Origin: Nocardia abscessus NBRC 100374
Lineage (GTDB): Bacteria; Actinomycetota; Actinomycetes; Mycobacteriales; Mycobacteriaceae
NCBI RefSeq assembly: GCF_000308455.1
Contig: NZ_BAFP01000042.1
Coordinates: 1 to 50,961 of the forward strand
DNA: 50,961 nucleotides
Reading direction: 5' to 3'
Shown here: positions 34,129-44,298 of the stretch, in pieces
Layout: every line of letters begins with the position of its first letter
Position numbering within the stretch: position 1 is the stretch's first letter
Position numbers and translations under genes: made by a program
Notes under the pieces: model-generated
What the model was told of the DNA's origin: nothing
What the model saw: the letters and a program-made list of their open reading frames with translations, nothing else
The model's database searches: none

Positions 34129-37044
34129 TTGACCGACCTGATCCACTCTGCCGCACCGGCGAAATCCGCCGGTACCAACCCCGCCCCCGCGCCCGCCGCG
34201 AGCCGCGATCCGAACGGGTCGCACCCGCCGCAGCCGGGCGGGCGGGTGCGGGTGATCCGCGAAGGGGTGGCGTCCTACCTACCGGACATCGACCCGGAGG
34301 AAACCAGCGAATGGCTCGAGTCGTTCGATGAAATGCTCGACCGGGAAGGTCCCGGCCGTGCGCGTTACCTCATGCTCCGTCTGCTGGAGCGGGCCGGTGA
34401 ACGTCGCGTCGCCATCCCATCCCTGACCTCCACCGACTACGTCAACACCATTCCCACCGAGAACGAGCCGTGGTTCCCCGGCGACGAGGAGGTGGAGCGG
34501 CGCTTCCGCGCCTGGATCCGCTGGAACGCCGCGATCATGGTGCATCGCGCCCAGCGGCCCGGGATCGGCGTGGGCGGCCACATCTCCACCTACGCGTCCT
34601 CGGCGGCGCTGTACGAAGTCGGCTTCAACCACTTCTTCCGTGGCAAGGATCACTCCGGCGGCGGCGACTCGATCTTCATCCAGGGGCACGCCTCGCCGGG
34701 CATCTACGCCCGCGCGTTCCTGGAAGGCAGGCTGTCGCCCGATCAGCTCGACGGGTTCCGGCAGGAGTACAGCCACGGCGGCCCCGGCCACGGGCTGCCG
34801 TCCTACCCGCATCCGCGCCTGCTGAACAACTTCTGGGAGTTCCCGACGGTGTCCATGGGCCTGGGCCCGATGAACGCCATCTACCAGGCGCGGTTCAACC
34901 ACTACCTGCACGACCGCGGCATCAAGGACACCTCCGACCAGCACGTGTGGGCGTTCCTCGGCGACGGCGAGATGGACGAGCCGGAGTCGCGCGGTCTCGC
35001 GCACGTGGCGGCCATGGAAGGTCTGGACAACCTGACCTTCGTCGTCAACTGCAACCTGCAGCGCCTGGACGGCCCGGTGCGCGGTAACGGCAAGATCATC
35101 CAGGAGCTCGAGTCGTTCTTCCGCGGCGCGGGCTGGAACGTCATCAAGGTGATCTGGGGCCGCGAGTGGGACGCGCTGCTCGGCGCCGACCGCGACGGTG
35201 CGCTGGTGAACCTGATGAACAGCACCCCCGACGGCGACTACCAGACCTACAAGGCCAATGACGGCGCCTACGTGCGCGACCACTTCTTCGGCCGCGACCC
35301 GCGGACCAAGGCGCTGGTGCAGGACCTGTCCGACCAGGAGATCTGGAACCTCAAGCGCGGTGGTCACGACTACCGCAAGGTGTACGCCGCCTACGCGGCC
35401 GCGATGGCGCACAAGGGCCAGCCGACGGTGATCCTGGCCAAGACCATCAAGGGCTACACCCTCGGCAAGCACTTCGAGGGCCGCAACGCCACGCACCAGA
35501 TGAAGAAGCTGACCCTGCAGGACCTCAAGGACTTCCGCGACCTGCAGCGGATTCCGATCAGCGACGCGGAGCTCGAGAAGGATCCGTATCTGCCGCCGTA
35601 CTACCACCCCGGTATGGAGGCCCGCGAGGTGCAGTACATGCTCGACCGGCGCAAGGCGCTCGGCGGGTTCCTGCCCGAGCGGCGCGCCGCGGCCAAGCCG
35701 CTGAAGCTGCCCGGCGACGAGGCCTACCGGTCGGTGCGCAAGGGGTCGGGCAAGCAGAACGTGGCTACCACGATGGCCCTGGTGCGGCTGATGAAGGAGC
35801 TGCTGCGGGACAAGGAGATCGGCAAGCGGATCGTCCCGATCATCCCCGACGAGGCCAGGACCTTCGGTATGGACTCCTGGTTCCCTTCGTTGAAGATCTA
35901 CAACCGCAACGGCCAGTTGTACACATCGGTCGACGCGGAATTGATGCTTGCCTACAAAGAGAGCGCCGTCGGGCAGATCCTGCACGAGGGCATCAACGAG
36001 GCAGGCTCGACGGCGTCGTTCACCGCGGCGGGCACCTCGTACGCCACGCACGGCGAGCCGATGATCCCGCTGTACATCTTCTACTCGATGTTCGGCTTCC
36101 AGCGCACCGGTGACGGACTATGGGCCGCGGCCGACCAGCTCGCCCGCGGGTTCGTGCTCGGGGCGACCGCCGGGCGCACCACGCTGACCGGTGAGGGCCT
36201 CCAGCACAACGACGGGCACTCCCTGCTGCTCGCCTCGACCAACCCGGCCGTGGTGACCTACGACCCGGCATTCGCGTTCGAGATCGCGCACATCGTGCGC
36301 GACGGCCTGCGCCGGATGTACGGCGGCGGCACCGCGCCGCAGGGCGCGGCTCCGTTGCCCGGCACCCATCCGCACGGCAGCGCGGGTGAGTTCGGCGGCG
36401 AAGATGTCTTCTACTACATCACCCTCTACAACGAGCCGTACCCGCAGCCGGCCGAACCGGAAGGCCTCGACGTCGCGGGTCTGCTCAAGGGCATCTACCT
36501 GTACAAGCGCGGGGGCGAGGGCGCGGTGCGCGCCCAGATCCTGGTCTCCGGCGTCACCGTGCCGGACGGCCTGCGCGCACAGGCGCTGCTCGCGCAGGAC
36601 TGGGGTGTGCAGGCGGACGTGTGGTCGGTGACCTCGTGGGGCGAGCTCCGCAAGGAGGCGCTCGACAAGGAGATCGCCGCGCTGCGCAACCCGGGCGCCG
36701 ATCCCGGCGTCCCGTACGTCACCGAGGCGCTGTCGCGGGTCGATGGTCCGTACGTCGCGGCGACCGACTGGATGCGCGCGGTGCCCGACCAGGTCCGCAA
36801 GTGGGTTCCCGGCGATTTCACCACGCTCGGCACGGACGGTTTCGGTTTCTCCGACACCCGCCCGGCCGCGCGACGGGTGTTCAACGTCGACGCGCAGTCC
36901 ATCGTGGTGGCCGCGCTGGCCGGTCTCGGCCGGACGGGCGGGATCGACCCCGCCAAGGCGGTCGAGGCGGCGGCGAAGTACCGGATCGATGACGTCGACG
37001 CCGCGCCGAAGCCCGCGGCAAGCGCCGAAGAAGAACTCGCGTAG
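34129..37044 (+). CDS. aceE: Pyruvate dehydrogenase E1 component
   Basis: About 971-aa homodimeric-type E1 that decarboxylates pyruvate on thiamine diphosphate and passes the acetyl group to E2. Characteristic blocks: [26 protein letters not shown], the thiamine-diphosphate/Mg motif [12 protein letters not shown] followed by [16 protein letters not shown], and EGINEAGS with [12 protein letters not shown] in the pyrimidine-binding half. The protein is about 70 residues longer than the remembered mycobacterial AceE, partly from an N-terminal Ala/Pro extension and a Gly/Pro-rich insert near residue 740. TTG at 34129 follows GAGGAG (34118-34123) with 5-nt spacing and is preferred to ATG 34102. 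mabR follows after 11 bp. Confidence 0.92.
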   Translation: MTDLIHSAAPAKSAGTNPAPAPAASRDPNGSHPPQPGGRVRVIREGVASYLPDIDPEETSEWLESFDEMLDREGPGRARYLMLRLLERAGERRVAIPSLTSTDYVNTIPTENEPWFPGDEEVERRFRAWIRWNAAIMVHRAQRPGIGVGGHISTYASSAALYEVGFNHFFRGKDHSGGGDSIFIQGHASPGIYARAFLEGRLSPDQLDGFRQEYSHGGPGHGLPSYPHPRLLNNFWEFPTVSMGLGPMNAIYQARFNHYLHDRGIKDTSDQHVWAFLGDGEMDEPESRGLAHVAAMEGLDNLTFVVNCNLQRLDGPVRGNGKIIQELESFFRGAGWNVIKVIWGREWDALLGADRDGALVNLMNSTPDGDYQTYKANDGAYVRDHFFGRDPRTKALVQDLSDQEIWNLKRGGHDYRKVYAAYAAAMAHKGQPTVILAKTIKGYTLGKHFEGRNATHQMKKLTLQDLKDFRDLQRIPISDAELEKDPYLPPYYHPGMEAREVQYMLDRRKALGGFLPERRAAAKPLKLPGDEAYRSVRKGSGKQNVATTMALVRLMKELLRDKEIGKRIVPIIPDEARTFGMDSWFPSLKIYNRNGQLYTSVDAELMLAYKESAVGQILHEGINEAGSTASFTAAGTSYATHGEPMIPLYIFYSMFGFQRTGDGLWAAADQLARGFVLGATAGRTTLTGEGLQHNDGHSLLLASTNPAVVTYDPAFAFEIAHIVRDGLRRMYGGGTAPQGAAPLPGTHPHGSAGEFGGEDVFYYITLYNEPYPQPAEPEGLDVAGLLKGIYLYKRGGEGAVRAQILVSGVTVPDGLRAQALLAQDWGVQADVWSVTSWGELRKEALDKEIAALRNPGADPGVPYVTEALSRVDGPYVAATDWMRAVPDQVRKWVPGDFTTLGTDGFGFSDTRPAARRVFNVDAQSIVVAALAGLGRTGGIDPAKAVEAAAKYRIDDVDAAPKPAASAEEELA

Positions 37045-37055
37045 CGGAATATTGG

Positions 37056-38390
37056 ATGGTGGACCGTAAACCGCCGCGGCCGCGACGGATCTCCGAGGGC
37101 TCTTCCGAGCACGAGGTGTATCTGCCGACGGGCGCGCTCTCCCCGAACCGGCAAACACGCGACCCCCTTCCGGACACGCTGCTCAAACGGGTGAAGCAGT
37201 TCTCCGGCCGCCTCTCCACCGAGGCGGTGGGGTCGATGCAGGATCGGTTGCCGTTCTTCGCCGATCTGGACGCCGCGCAGCGGGCGGGCGTGCAGATGCT
37301 GGTGCAGACCGCGGTGGTGAACTTCCTGGAGTGGCTGCAGGACCCCGACAGTGACATCCGGTTCAGCCTGGATGCCTTCCAGGTGATCCCGCAGGACCTG
37401 GCGCGGCGGTTGACGCTGCGCCAGACCGTGGACATGGTCCGCGTCGCCATGGAGTTCTTCGAGCAGTGGCTGCCCGCGCTCGCGCGCAACGACCGGCAGC
37501 TGGTGGCCCTCACCGAGGCGGTGCTGCGGTACGGGCGTGAGCTCGGGTTCGCCGCCGCCTCGGTGTACGCCAGTGCCGCCGAGTCGCGCGGCGCGTGGGA
37601 CACCCGGCTGGAGGCGCTCGTCGTCGACGCCGTGGTGCGGGGTGACACGGGTCCGGACATGCTCTCCCGGGCCGCCACGCTGAACTGGGACGCCACCGCA
37701 CCGGCGACCGTGCTGGTGGGCACCCCGCCCGGTGAGCAGGGCGTCTCCTCGGTGGGATCGGTGCATTCCATCGCGGCGCGGCACGGGCGGGCCGCGCTCG
37801 CGGTGGTGCAGGGCGCCAGGCTGGTGATGGTCGTCTCCGGGCACCTGGGGGAGACCTCGCATGTCTCCCCGTTCCTTGCCGACCTGCTCGCCGAGGTGTT
37901 CTCCGACGGTCCGGTCGTGATCGGGCCGACCACCCGCACCCTGGGCGCGGCCCACGCGAGTGCGGTGGAAGCGCTGGCCGGAATGGAGGCCGTGGTGGGC
38001 TGGCGCGGGGCGCCGCGGCCGGTGCACGCGGCGGAATTGTTGCCGGAACGCGCTTTGTTGGGTGATCGAGCTGCGATCGACGCGCTGAACGAGTACCTTG
38101 TCCTACCGTTGGCCGCGGCGGGGTCGTCGCTGGCGGACACCCTCGATGCCTATCTGGATTGTGGTGGAGCTGTCGAGACGTGTGCGCGTCAGCTGTACGT
38201 CCATCCAAATACGGTTCGGTATCGGCTCAAGCGCATCGCCGAGATCACGGGCCGTGATCCGATGAATCCTCGGGACGCCTACGTGCTCCGGATCGCCGCC
38301 ACAGTAGGTCGTTTGACACGAACCCGTAACGAATCGTCAACTTCTGCCCCAGAGGACCCTCGGGTCTCGCTCGGTCACGAGGGCCTGTAA
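37056..38390 (+). CDS. mabR: PucR-type transcriptional regulator, MabR homologue
   Basis: 444-aa regulator. The C-terminus carries a PucR/CdaR helix-turn-helix (GGAVETCARQLYVHPNTVRYRLKRIAEITG, residues about 370-400). The N-terminal two thirds is the RsbRD-like/PucR central part with ADLLAEVFSDGPVVIGPTT. Its position between aceE and fabD is that of Rv2242/MabR, the FAS-II operon regulator of mycobacteria (symbol assigned by homology and synteny, from memory). GTG or ATG start near 37056 (MVDRKPP). An inverted repeat between this gene and fabD is a candidate binding site. Confidence 0.85.
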   Translation: MVDRKPPRPRRISEGSSEHEVYLPTGALSPNRQTRDPLPDTLLKRVKQFSGRLSTEAVGSMQDRLPFFADLDAAQRAGVQMLVQTAVVNFLEWLQDPDSDIRFSLDAFQVIPQDLARRLTLRQTVDMVRVAMEFFEQWLPALARNDRQLVALTEAVLRYGRELGFAAASVYASAAESRGAWDTRLEALVVDAVVRGDTGPDMLSRAATLNWDATAPATVLVGTPPGEQGVSSVGSVHSIAARHGRAALAVVQGARLVMVVSGHLGETSHVSPFLADLLAEVFSDGPVVIGPTTRTLGAAHASAVEALAGMEAVVGWRGAPRPVHAAELLPERALLGDRAAIDALNEYLVLPLAAAGSSLADTLDAYLDCGGAVETCARQLYVHPNTVRYRLKRIAEITGRDPMNPRDAYVLRIAATVGRLTRTRNESSTSAPEDPRVSLGHEGL

Positions 38391-38430
38391 CGCATCCGTC
38401 GAATCGGTCGATTCGGACAGCCCACGTGGA

Positions 38431-38453
38431 CTTTTGTGGGACCCCCACAAAAG
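38431..38453. promoter_or_regulatory. Perfect 10-bp inverted repeat upstream of fabD
   Basis: CTTTTGTGGG (38431-38440), loop ACC, CCCACAAAAG (38444-38453), 65 bp before the fabD GTG. It contains TTTTGT...ACAAAA, similar to the inverted repeat I recall for MabR in mycobacteria, though the spacer here is 9 nt and the published spacing should be compared. It could also act as an mRNA hairpin or mabR terminator. Confidence 0.55.
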
Positions 38454-38518
38454 CGCTTCCGAACCTTCATTCGCGTCGACATCTCGTGCGGCCCGCCTCA
38501 CAGTGTTTTCTTAGAGGC

Positions 38519-39433
38519 GTGATCGCGTTGTTCGCCCCTGGACAGGGCTCCCAGACACCCGGCATGCTCGCGCCCTGGCTCGACCTTCCCGGCGCGAACG
38601 AGCGCCTCACGCTGTGGTCCAAGGCCTCCGGCCTGGATCTGGTCCGTCTCGGCACCACCGCGACGGCCGAGGAGATCACCGACACCGCCGTCACCCAACC
38701 GCTGGTGGTCGCCGCGGCGCTGCTCGCGTTCGCGGAGATCTCGCAGGACGCGCTTCCAGCCGATACCATCGTCGCCGGGCACTCGGTCGGTGAACTCGCC
38801 GCTGCCGCGGTCGCCGGAGTCATCTCCGCCGACGACGCGGTCCGGCTGGCCGCCATCCGCGGAGCGGAGATGGCCAAGGCGTGCGCACTGGAGCCGACCG
38901 GTATGTCCGCGGTGCTCGGCGGCGACGAAGCCGCCGTGCTGGAACGGCTCACCGAACTCGGCCTCGTCCCGGCCAACCGCAACGCGGTGGGCCAGATCGT
39001 GGCCGCGGGCCGGTTGGACGCTCTCGCCGAGCTGGCCGCGAATCCCCCGGAGAAGGCCCGGGTTCGCGCGCTGCCCGTCGCGGGCGCGTTCCATACGGCG
39101 TTCATGGCCCCGGCGCAGGAAGCTGTGACCGATGCCATAACGAAGATCACGCCGAACGAGCCGACCAGGACCCTGCTCTCGAACTTCGACGGCGAGCCGG
39201 TCACGTCCGGACAGGACGCGATCGACAAACTCGCCGCGCAGGTCACCCGGCCCGTTCGCTGGGATCTGTGCACCGAAACCGTCCGGCAGGCCGGCGTTTC
39301 GGCTGTGGCGGAACTGCCGCCGGCGGGCACCCTCGTCGGTATCGCGAAGCGGGAGCTGAAGGGCACGCCCACGCTGGCCCTGAAGACCCCGCAAGACCTC
39401 CCCGCGTTGGCTGAGCTGACCGTGTCCGGCTAG
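38519..39433 (+). CDS. fabD: Malonyl-CoA:ACP transacylase
   Basis: 304-aa enzyme that loads malonyl groups onto AcpM for FAS-II elongation. The catalytic serine is S89 in GHSVGE; the histidine partner is in VAGAFHTAFM, and the early oxyanion-loop block is APGQGSQTPGM. Length matches the mycobacterial FabD (302 aa as remembered). GTG at 38519 starts at MIALFAPGQG. First gene of the fabD-acpM-kasA-accD6 cluster, 121 bp before acpM, with the inverted repeat described at 38431 in its leader. Confidence 0.92.
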   Translation: MIALFAPGQGSQTPGMLAPWLDLPGANERLTLWSKASGLDLVRLGTTATAEEITDTAVTQPLVVAAALLAFAEISQDALPADTIVAGHSVGELAAAAVAGVISADDAVRLAAIRGAEMAKACALEPTGMSAVLGGDEAAVLERLTELGLVPANRNAVGQIVAAGRLDALAELAANPPEKARVRALPVAGAFHTAFMAPAQEAVTDAITKITPNEPTRTLLSNFDGEPVTSGQDAIDKLAAQVTRPVRWDLCTETVRQAGVSAVAELPPAGTLVGIAKRELKGTPTLALKTPQDLPALAELTVSG

Positions 39434-39554
39434 CTTTCCTCCGCGACCATGCATTCAGATGCGAGGTCGTGACCGAGAGGCGGTAACTATTACCGCGCTC
39501 GATCCGAAAAAAAACCAGTAGAGCCCTACAAAGTATCAAGAAGGGAGCCACGAA

Positions 39555-39854
39555 GTGGCCGCTCTGACCCAGGAACAAATCGTCGAGGAACTCGGCAAGA
39601 TCATCGAAGAGGTGACCGGTATCGAGCCCTCCGAAGTGACGATCGAGAAGTCCTTCGTCGATGACCTGGACATCGACTCGCTGTCCATGGTCGAGATCGC
39701 GGTTCAGACCGAGGACAAGTACGGCGTGAAGATCCCCGACGAGGATCTGGCCAGCCTGAAGACGGTCGGCGACGCCGTCGCCTACATCCAGAAGCTCGAG
39801 GCCGAGAACGCTGACGCGGCCGCGGAGCTCAAGGCCAAGTTCGACGCCGAGTAG
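39555..39854 (+). CDS. acpM: Meromycolate acyl carrier protein
   Basis: 99-aa acidic ACP. The phosphopantetheine attachment serine is S42 in [11 protein letters not shown]-terminal extension ([20 protein letters not shown]) beyond the 75-80 aa of standard ACPs is typical of AcpM. GTG at 39555 (MAALTQEQ) follows GGGAG. Stop of acpM is 10 bp from the KAS gene, so they are co-transcribed. Confidence 0.93.
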   Translation: MAALTQEQIVEELGKIIEEVTGIEPSEVTIEKSFVDDLDIDSLSMVEIAVQTEDKYGVKIPDEDLASLKTVGDAVAYIQKLEAENADAAAELKAKFDAE

Positions 39855-39864
39855 GGCCGAAACA

Positions 39865-41115
39865 GTGACCACTCCTTCCACCTTGAACGGGAATTTCCCC
39901 AACGTCGTCGTAACCAGCCTTGCGGCGACCACGTCGATCGCGGGTGACGTCGATGCGACGTGGAAGGGACTCCTCAACGGCGAGAGCGGCATAGACGTTC
40001 TCGAGGATTCCTTCGTCGAGGAATACGACCTTCCGGTCCGCATCGGCGGCCACCTGAAGGTCCGGCCCGACACTCTGTTGTCTCGTGTCGAATGCCGGCG
40101 CATGGCGTACGTCGAGCAGCTCGCGACCGTCCTCGGTCGCGAGGTGTGGCGGAACGCAGGCAGCCCGGAAGTCGACCCGGAACGGCTGGGTGTGGCCATC
40201 GGCACCGGATTGGGGGGCGGCGACGCCCTCATCGATTCCGTGGACAAGCTGAAGAACGGCGGCTATCGCAAGATTTCGCCGTTGGCTGTGCAGATGGTCA
40301 TGCCGAACGGCCCGTCGGCCGTTGTCGGTCTCGAACTGAAGGCCAGGGCAGGAGTGGTCACTCCGGTCTCGGCATGCTCGTCCGGCTCCGAGGCCATCGC
40401 CAATGCCTGGCGCATGATCGTCATGGGTGACGCCGACATCGTCGTCACCGGTGGCGTCGAGGGCTTCATCGACGCGGTGCCGATCGCGGCGTTCACCATG
40501 ATGCGCGCCATGAGCACCCGTAACGACGATCCGAAGGGCGCGTCGCGTCCCTTCGACAAGGATCGCGACGGCTTCGTCTTCGGCGAAGCGGGCGCGCTCA
40601 TGGTCATCGAGACCGAAGAGCACGCCAAGGCCCGCGGCGCGACCATCCACGCGCGACTGCTCGGCGCAGGCATCACCTCCGACGGCTTCCACCTCGTCGC
40701 GCCCGATCCCACGGGTGACGGCGCCGCGCGGGCGATGACCAGGGCGATGCAGTCCGCGGGTCTGACCAAGAAGGACATCACGCACATCAACGCGCACGCG
40801 ACGGCGACGCCGATCGGCGACACCGCCGAGGCGAACGCGATCAGCAAGGCCGTGGGCAACCATGCCTCGGTGTACGCGCCCAAGTCGGCGCTCGGTCACT
40901 CGATCGGCGCCGTCGGCGCCCTGGAGTCCGTGCTGACCGTGATGAGCATCCGCGACGGCATCGTTCCGCCGACGCTGAACCTGGAGAACCAGGATCCGGA
41001 GATCGACCTCGACGTGGTGAAGGGCGAAGCCCGCCGCCAGGAGATCGAGTACGCGATCAACAACTCCTTCGGATTCGGTGGGCACAATGTGGCGCTCGCC
41101 TTCGGTCGGGCATAG
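39865..41115 (+). CDS. kasA: beta-Ketoacyl-ACP synthase, KasA type
   Basis: 416-aa condensing enzyme of the FAS-II system, the same length as mycobacterial KasA. The catalytic triad falls at the KasA numbers: C171 in [13 protein letters not shown]311 in [12 protein letters not shown] and H345 in [12 protein letters not shown]. Sequence is close to KasA over most of its length, while the AHATAT motif (A in place of the usual G) resembles KasB, as remembered. ATG or GTG at 39865 (MTTPSTLNG) after acpM with a 10-bp gap. No second KAS gene follows before accD6. Confidence 0.9.
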   Translation: MTTPSTLNGNFPNVVVTSLAATTSIAGDVDATWKGLLNGESGIDVLEDSFVEEYDLPVRIGGHLKVRPDTLLSRVECRRMAYVEQLATVLGREVWRNAGSPEVDPERLGVAIGTGLGGGDALIDSVDKLKNGGYRKISPLAVQMVMPNGPSAVVGLELKARAGVVTPVSACSSGSEAIANAWRMIVMGDADIVVTGGVEGFIDAVPIAAFTMMRAMSTRNDDPKGASRPFDKDRDGFVFGEAGALMVIETEEHAKARGATIHARLLGAGITSDGFHLVAPDPTGDGAARAMTRAMQSAGLTKKDITHINAHATATPIGDTAEANAISKAVGNHASVYAPKSALGHSIGAVGALESVLTVMSIRDGIVPPTLNLENQDPEIDLDVVKGEARRQEIEYAINNSFGFGGHNVALAFGRA

Positions 41116-41140
41116 CCGCGCGATCGACTGCACACGATCC

Positions 41141-41178
41141 CGGCGGGGTCGGCCATTCACACTGGCTCGGCCCCGCCG
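41141..41178. terminator. GC-rich hairpin between kasA and accD6
   Basis: CGGCGGGG (41141-41148) pairs with CCCCGCCG (41171-41178) around a 22-nt loop that itself contains GGCC/GGCT pairing potential. It lies in the 121-bp gap between kasA and accD6 and has no T tract. It may be an attenuator or RNA-stability element that sets relative levels of the two genes; this is inference. Confidence 0.3.
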
Positions 41179-41236
41179 CGGTTCGCCATACGCAGCCGCA
41201 GCAGCGGCACACTCATCGAGTTGAGGAGACCACGCG

Positions 41237-42670
41237 ATGACAATCATCGCTCCCGCGTTGCATCAAGAGACGGCGACCGACCCGCGCGATCCGTTGGGTC
41301 GACTCCAGCGCTTCTTCGATCCCGGGACCATTCTTCCGCTCCATCCGCGTGACAAGTCCGGCGTGCTCGCCGCCATCGGCGAGGTGGACGGCGTCCGCAC
41401 GGTCGCCTACTGCTCCGACGCCACCGTGATGGGCGGCGCGATGGGCGTGGAGGGATGCAAGCACATCGTCGACGCCATCGACACCGCCATCGGCTCCGGC
41501 GTCCCCGTGGTCGGCCTGTGGCACTCCGGCGGCGCTCGCCTGGCCGAGGGCGTCGAGGCGCTGCACGCGGTCGGCCTGGTCTTCGAGGCCATGGTCCGCG
41601 CGTCCGGCCTGGTGCCGCAGATCTCCGTGGTGCTCGGCTTCGCCGCCGGTGGCGCCGCCTACGGCCCGGCGCTGACCGACATCGTGATCATGGCTCCGGA
41701 AGGCCGCGTCTTCGTGACCGGCCCGGACGTGGTGCGCAGCGTGACCGGCGAGCAGGTGGACATGGCCACCCTCGGCGGACCTGCGACGCACGGCAAGAAG
41801 TCCGGCGTCACCCACATCGTGGCCGACGACGAGGCCGACGCGCTGCACCGCGCACGCCGGCTGGTGTCGATGTTCGCCGAACAGGGCGAGTTCGACCTGG
41901 TCGCGGCCGAGCACGGCGACGTGGACCTGAAGGCCCTGCTGCCGGAATCGGCCAAGCGCGCCTACGACGTCAAGCCGATCATCCACGAGCTGCTCGACAA
42001 CGTGGACGGCGAGTCGTCGTTCGAGGAGCTGCAGGGGCTGTACGCCCGCAGCATCGTCACCGGTCTGGGTCGTCTCGGTGGCCGCACCGTCGGCGTGCTG
42101 GCGAACAACCCGATCCGGCTCGGCGGCTGCCTGAACTCCGAAAGCGCGGAGAAGGCGGCGCGTTTCGTGCGGCTGTGCGACGCGTTCGGCATTCCGCTGA
42201 TCGTGGTCACCGACGTGCCCGGCTACCTGCCCGGCGTCGGCCAGGAGTGGGAAGGCGTGGTGCGGCGCGGCGCGAAGCTGCTGCACGCGTTCGCCGAGGC
42301 GCGCGTTCCGCGGGTCACGCTGGTCACCCGCAAGATCTACGGGGGCGCCTACATCGCGATGAACGCCCGCTCGCTCGGTGCGACGGCCGTCTACGCGTGG
42401 CCCGGTTCCGAGGTGGCCGTCATGGGCGCCAAGGCCGCGGTCGGCATCCTGCACAAGAAGGCCCTCGCGGCCGCGCCGGAGGAGGAGCGCGAGGCGCTGC
42501 ACGAGCGGCTCACCGCCGAACACGAGCGCATCGCGGGCGGCGTGGAGCGCGCCATCGCGATCGGTGTCGTCGACCAGGTCATCGACCCGGCGAAGACCCG
42601 CAGCACCATCGCCGCGGCACTGGCCGCGGCCCCGGCCCGCGCCAGCCACCACAAGAACATTCCGCTCTGA
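41237..42670 (+). CDS. accD6: Acyl-CoA carboxylase beta subunit (AccD6)
   Basis: 477-aa carboxyltransferase subunit. With a biotinylated alpha subunit (not in this window) it carboxylates acetyl-CoA to malonyl-CoA for FAS-II and FAS-I. Conserved blocks: GVPVVGLWHSGGARLAEGVEAL, VLGFAAGGAAYGPALTDIVIM, the TLGGPATHGKKSGVTHIV loop, and DVPGYLPGVGQEWEGVVRRGAK plus KIYGGAYIAMNAR in the C-terminal half. Position after kasA matches Rv2247. ATG at 41237. Confidence 0.92.
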   Translation: MTIIAPALHQETATDPRDPLGRLQRFFDPGTILPLHPRDKSGVLAAIGEVDGVRTVAYCSDATVMGGAMGVEGCKHIVDAIDTAIGSGVPVVGLWHSGGARLAEGVEALHAVGLVFEAMVRASGLVPQISVVLGFAAGGAAYGPALTDIVIMAPEGRVFVTGPDVVRSVTGEQVDMATLGGPATHGKKSGVTHIVADDEADALHRARRLVSMFAEQGEFDLVAAEHGDVDLKALLPESAKRAYDVKPIIHELLDNVDGESSFEELQGLYARSIVTGLGRLGGRTVGVLANNPIRLGGCLNSESAEKAARFVRLCDAFGIPLIVVTDVPGYLPGVGQEWEGVVRRGAKLLHAFAEARVPRVTLVTRKIYGGAYIAMNARSLGATAVYAWPGSEVAVMGAKAAVGILHKKALAAAPEEEREALHERLTAEHERIAGGVERAIAIGVVDQVIDPAKTRSTIAAALAAAPARASHHKNIPL

Positions 42671-42680
42671 TCGACCCACC

Positions 42681-42713
42681 GAAGCGGGCCCCGGCACTTC
42701 CGGGGCCCGCTTC
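42681..42713 (+). terminator. Strong hairpin terminator after accD6
   Basis: GAAGCGGGCCCCGG (42681-42694), loop CACTT, CCGGGGCCCGCTTC (42700-42713): a perfect 14-bp stem 10 bp after the accD6 stop. Only GAGTTTCC follows instead of a T run, which is common in actinobacteria. It closes the FAS-II cluster. Confidence 0.75.
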
Positions 42714-42884
42714 GAGTTTCCGGGCCCTCGTGGAACGGACCGGCACCGGGCAGCGCAGATCGCCGACGCCGCTTCGCCCGGTCGAGTGCTGAGTCGATTC
42801 GGTGGTGGGGGTCCTCGTCCGAGATGGACGGGATCGTGAGGTTTCACGGGGCGGGCTCGGGGGAGTGGTCGGTAGCATCGGGAG

Positions 42885-43370
42885 GTGCGCTACGAAGAAC
42901 TGGCCGACGTGCCGTGCTCGATCACGCGCCCCCTCGTGATCTTCGGTGATCGCTGGACTCTGCTCATCCTCAAGTCTTGCTTCTCCGGCATCCGGCGGTT
43001 CAACGCTTTCCAGAGCACGCTGGGCATCTCGCGCAGCAGGTTGCAGGATCGGTTGGACCGGCTGATCGACAACGGCATCCTGGTCAAGCAAAAGGCTGCC
43101 GTGGGTGCGCACGAGGAATACCGCCTCACGCCCAAGGGCCACGACATCTATCCGATCCTGCTGGCCATTCGTGATTGGGGCGATGCCTACATGGCGCCCG
43201 AAGGGCCTCCGGTGCGCTACAGCCACCGCGAGTGCGCGGGCGAGGCGCACGTCAAGCTCGAATGCGATACGTGCGGAAGCGAACTCACCGCCCGCGAGGT
43301 CACCCCGGAGCCGGGACCGGGCTTGCTGAACGTCACCGGCGCCGAGGCGACCGCGCACAGCACGCGCTAG
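42885..43370 (+). CDS. HxlR family transcriptional regulator
   Basis: 161-aa winged-helix regulator. HxlR signature at residues 10-75: CSITRPLVIFGDRWTLLIL, RRFNAFQSTLGISRSRLQDRLDRLIDNGIL, then the wing VGAHEEYRLTPKG. The C-terminal extension has a CxxC (CDTCGSEL) plus an HREC upstream, which could bind zinc. GTG at 42885. HxlR proteins commonly control adjacent redox enzymes; the convergent nitroreductase is one candidate. Confidence 0.82.
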   Translation: MRYEELADVPCSITRPLVIFGDRWTLLILKSCFSGIRRFNAFQSTLGISRSRLQDRLDRLIDNGILVKQKAAVGAHEEYRLTPKGHDIYPILLAIRDWGDAYMAPEGPPVRYSHRECAGEAHVKLECDTCGSELTAREVTPEPGPGLLNVTGAEATAHSTR

Positions 43371-43431
43371 AAATCGTCGCAGCGGCGAATGCCGTGTGGG
43401 CGCGACCCCGCTGGGCGAGGTCGCGCGGGGA

Positions 43432-44118
43432 TCAGTCGGCGAACCAGGTGGCGACTTCCTCGGGCTCGGCCCGGGTGGTGCGGAAGCCGTTGACGGGATG
43501 GTCGAGGTCCGGGTACCCGAACGAGATCCCGGCCACGACCCTGCGATGTTCCGGAATGCCGAAGTACTCCCGGATGAAGGGGGAGTACGAGGCCAACGCG
43601 GCCTGCGGCGCCGCGCCGAGACCGAGGCTTTGTGCGCCCAAGAGGAAACTGCCGATGTAGAGGCCGCAGTCGACCGCCCCGTAGACGCCCAGATCCGCCT
43701 CGCTGGTCACGATCGCCACGTGCGGCGCGTCGAACAGTTCGAAGTTCCGCACGGCCTGTCGCATGGTCTTCTCGTGGTCGCCTTTGACGATGCCGACGCT
43801 GTCGTAGAGTTGCTTCCCGCATTCGCGCCTGCGGTCGCGGTACACCCCGGTGTATCGGCCGGGGAACTCGAAATCCGGTGCGGGCGTGGCGGTAACGATG
43901 TGTTCGACCAGCTCCTTCCGGAAGCGATCGGTGCCCGCGCCCTCCGTCACCACGACCTGCCACGGCTGGGTGTTGCACCACGACGGGGTCCGCTGAGCCA
44001 GCCGCAAGAGGGCGCGGATGGTGTCGCGCTCGACGGGCTGCGAGCGGAACTGCCTGCAGGTCCACCGTTCGTCGAGCACCCGTGTCAGCGCCGTGAAGTC
44101 GTCGGTCGTCACTGTCAT
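43432..44118 (-). CDS. Nitroreductase family protein
   Basis: 228-aa FMN-dependent oxidoreductase. The N-terminal RWTCRQFRSQPVERDTI gives the FMN-contacting arginine pattern (R-x-[ST]-x-R-x-F), then RTPSWCNTQPWQVVV, and GLGAAPQAALASYSPFIREYFGIPEHRRVVAGISFGYPD is the usual GxG...FGxP end. ATG at 44118 has AAGGAGG with 7-nt spacing. It converges with the HxlR gene. Substrate unknown; quinones or nitro compounds are typical. Confidence 0.85.
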   Translation of the reverse strand: MTVTTDDFTALTRVLDERWTCRQFRSQPVERDTIRALLRLAQRTPSWCNTQPWQVVVTEGAGTDRFRKELVEHIVTATPAPDFEFPGRYTGVYRDRRRECGKQLYDSVGIVKGDHEKTMRQAVRNFELFDAPHVAIVTSEADLGVYGAVDCGLYIGSFLLGAQSLGLGAAPQAALASYSPFIREYFGIPEHRRVVAGISFGYPDLDHPVNGFRTTRAEPEEVATWFAD

Positions 44119-44298
44119 TCCCCCGCCTCCTTGTCAGTCCTATTTCGAGACCAAAGCTAGCATCGAACACTGCGACGCGAAAGCCGGGCGGCCGTGCGGT
44201 CGCCGAGGACGGGCGCGTCGAGCGCGACGCGCGCGGCCGTGTGATCCGGTTGTCCGCGTTGCGGCAATCGGCGCGGCGGGACGAGGCAGAATCCCGAT

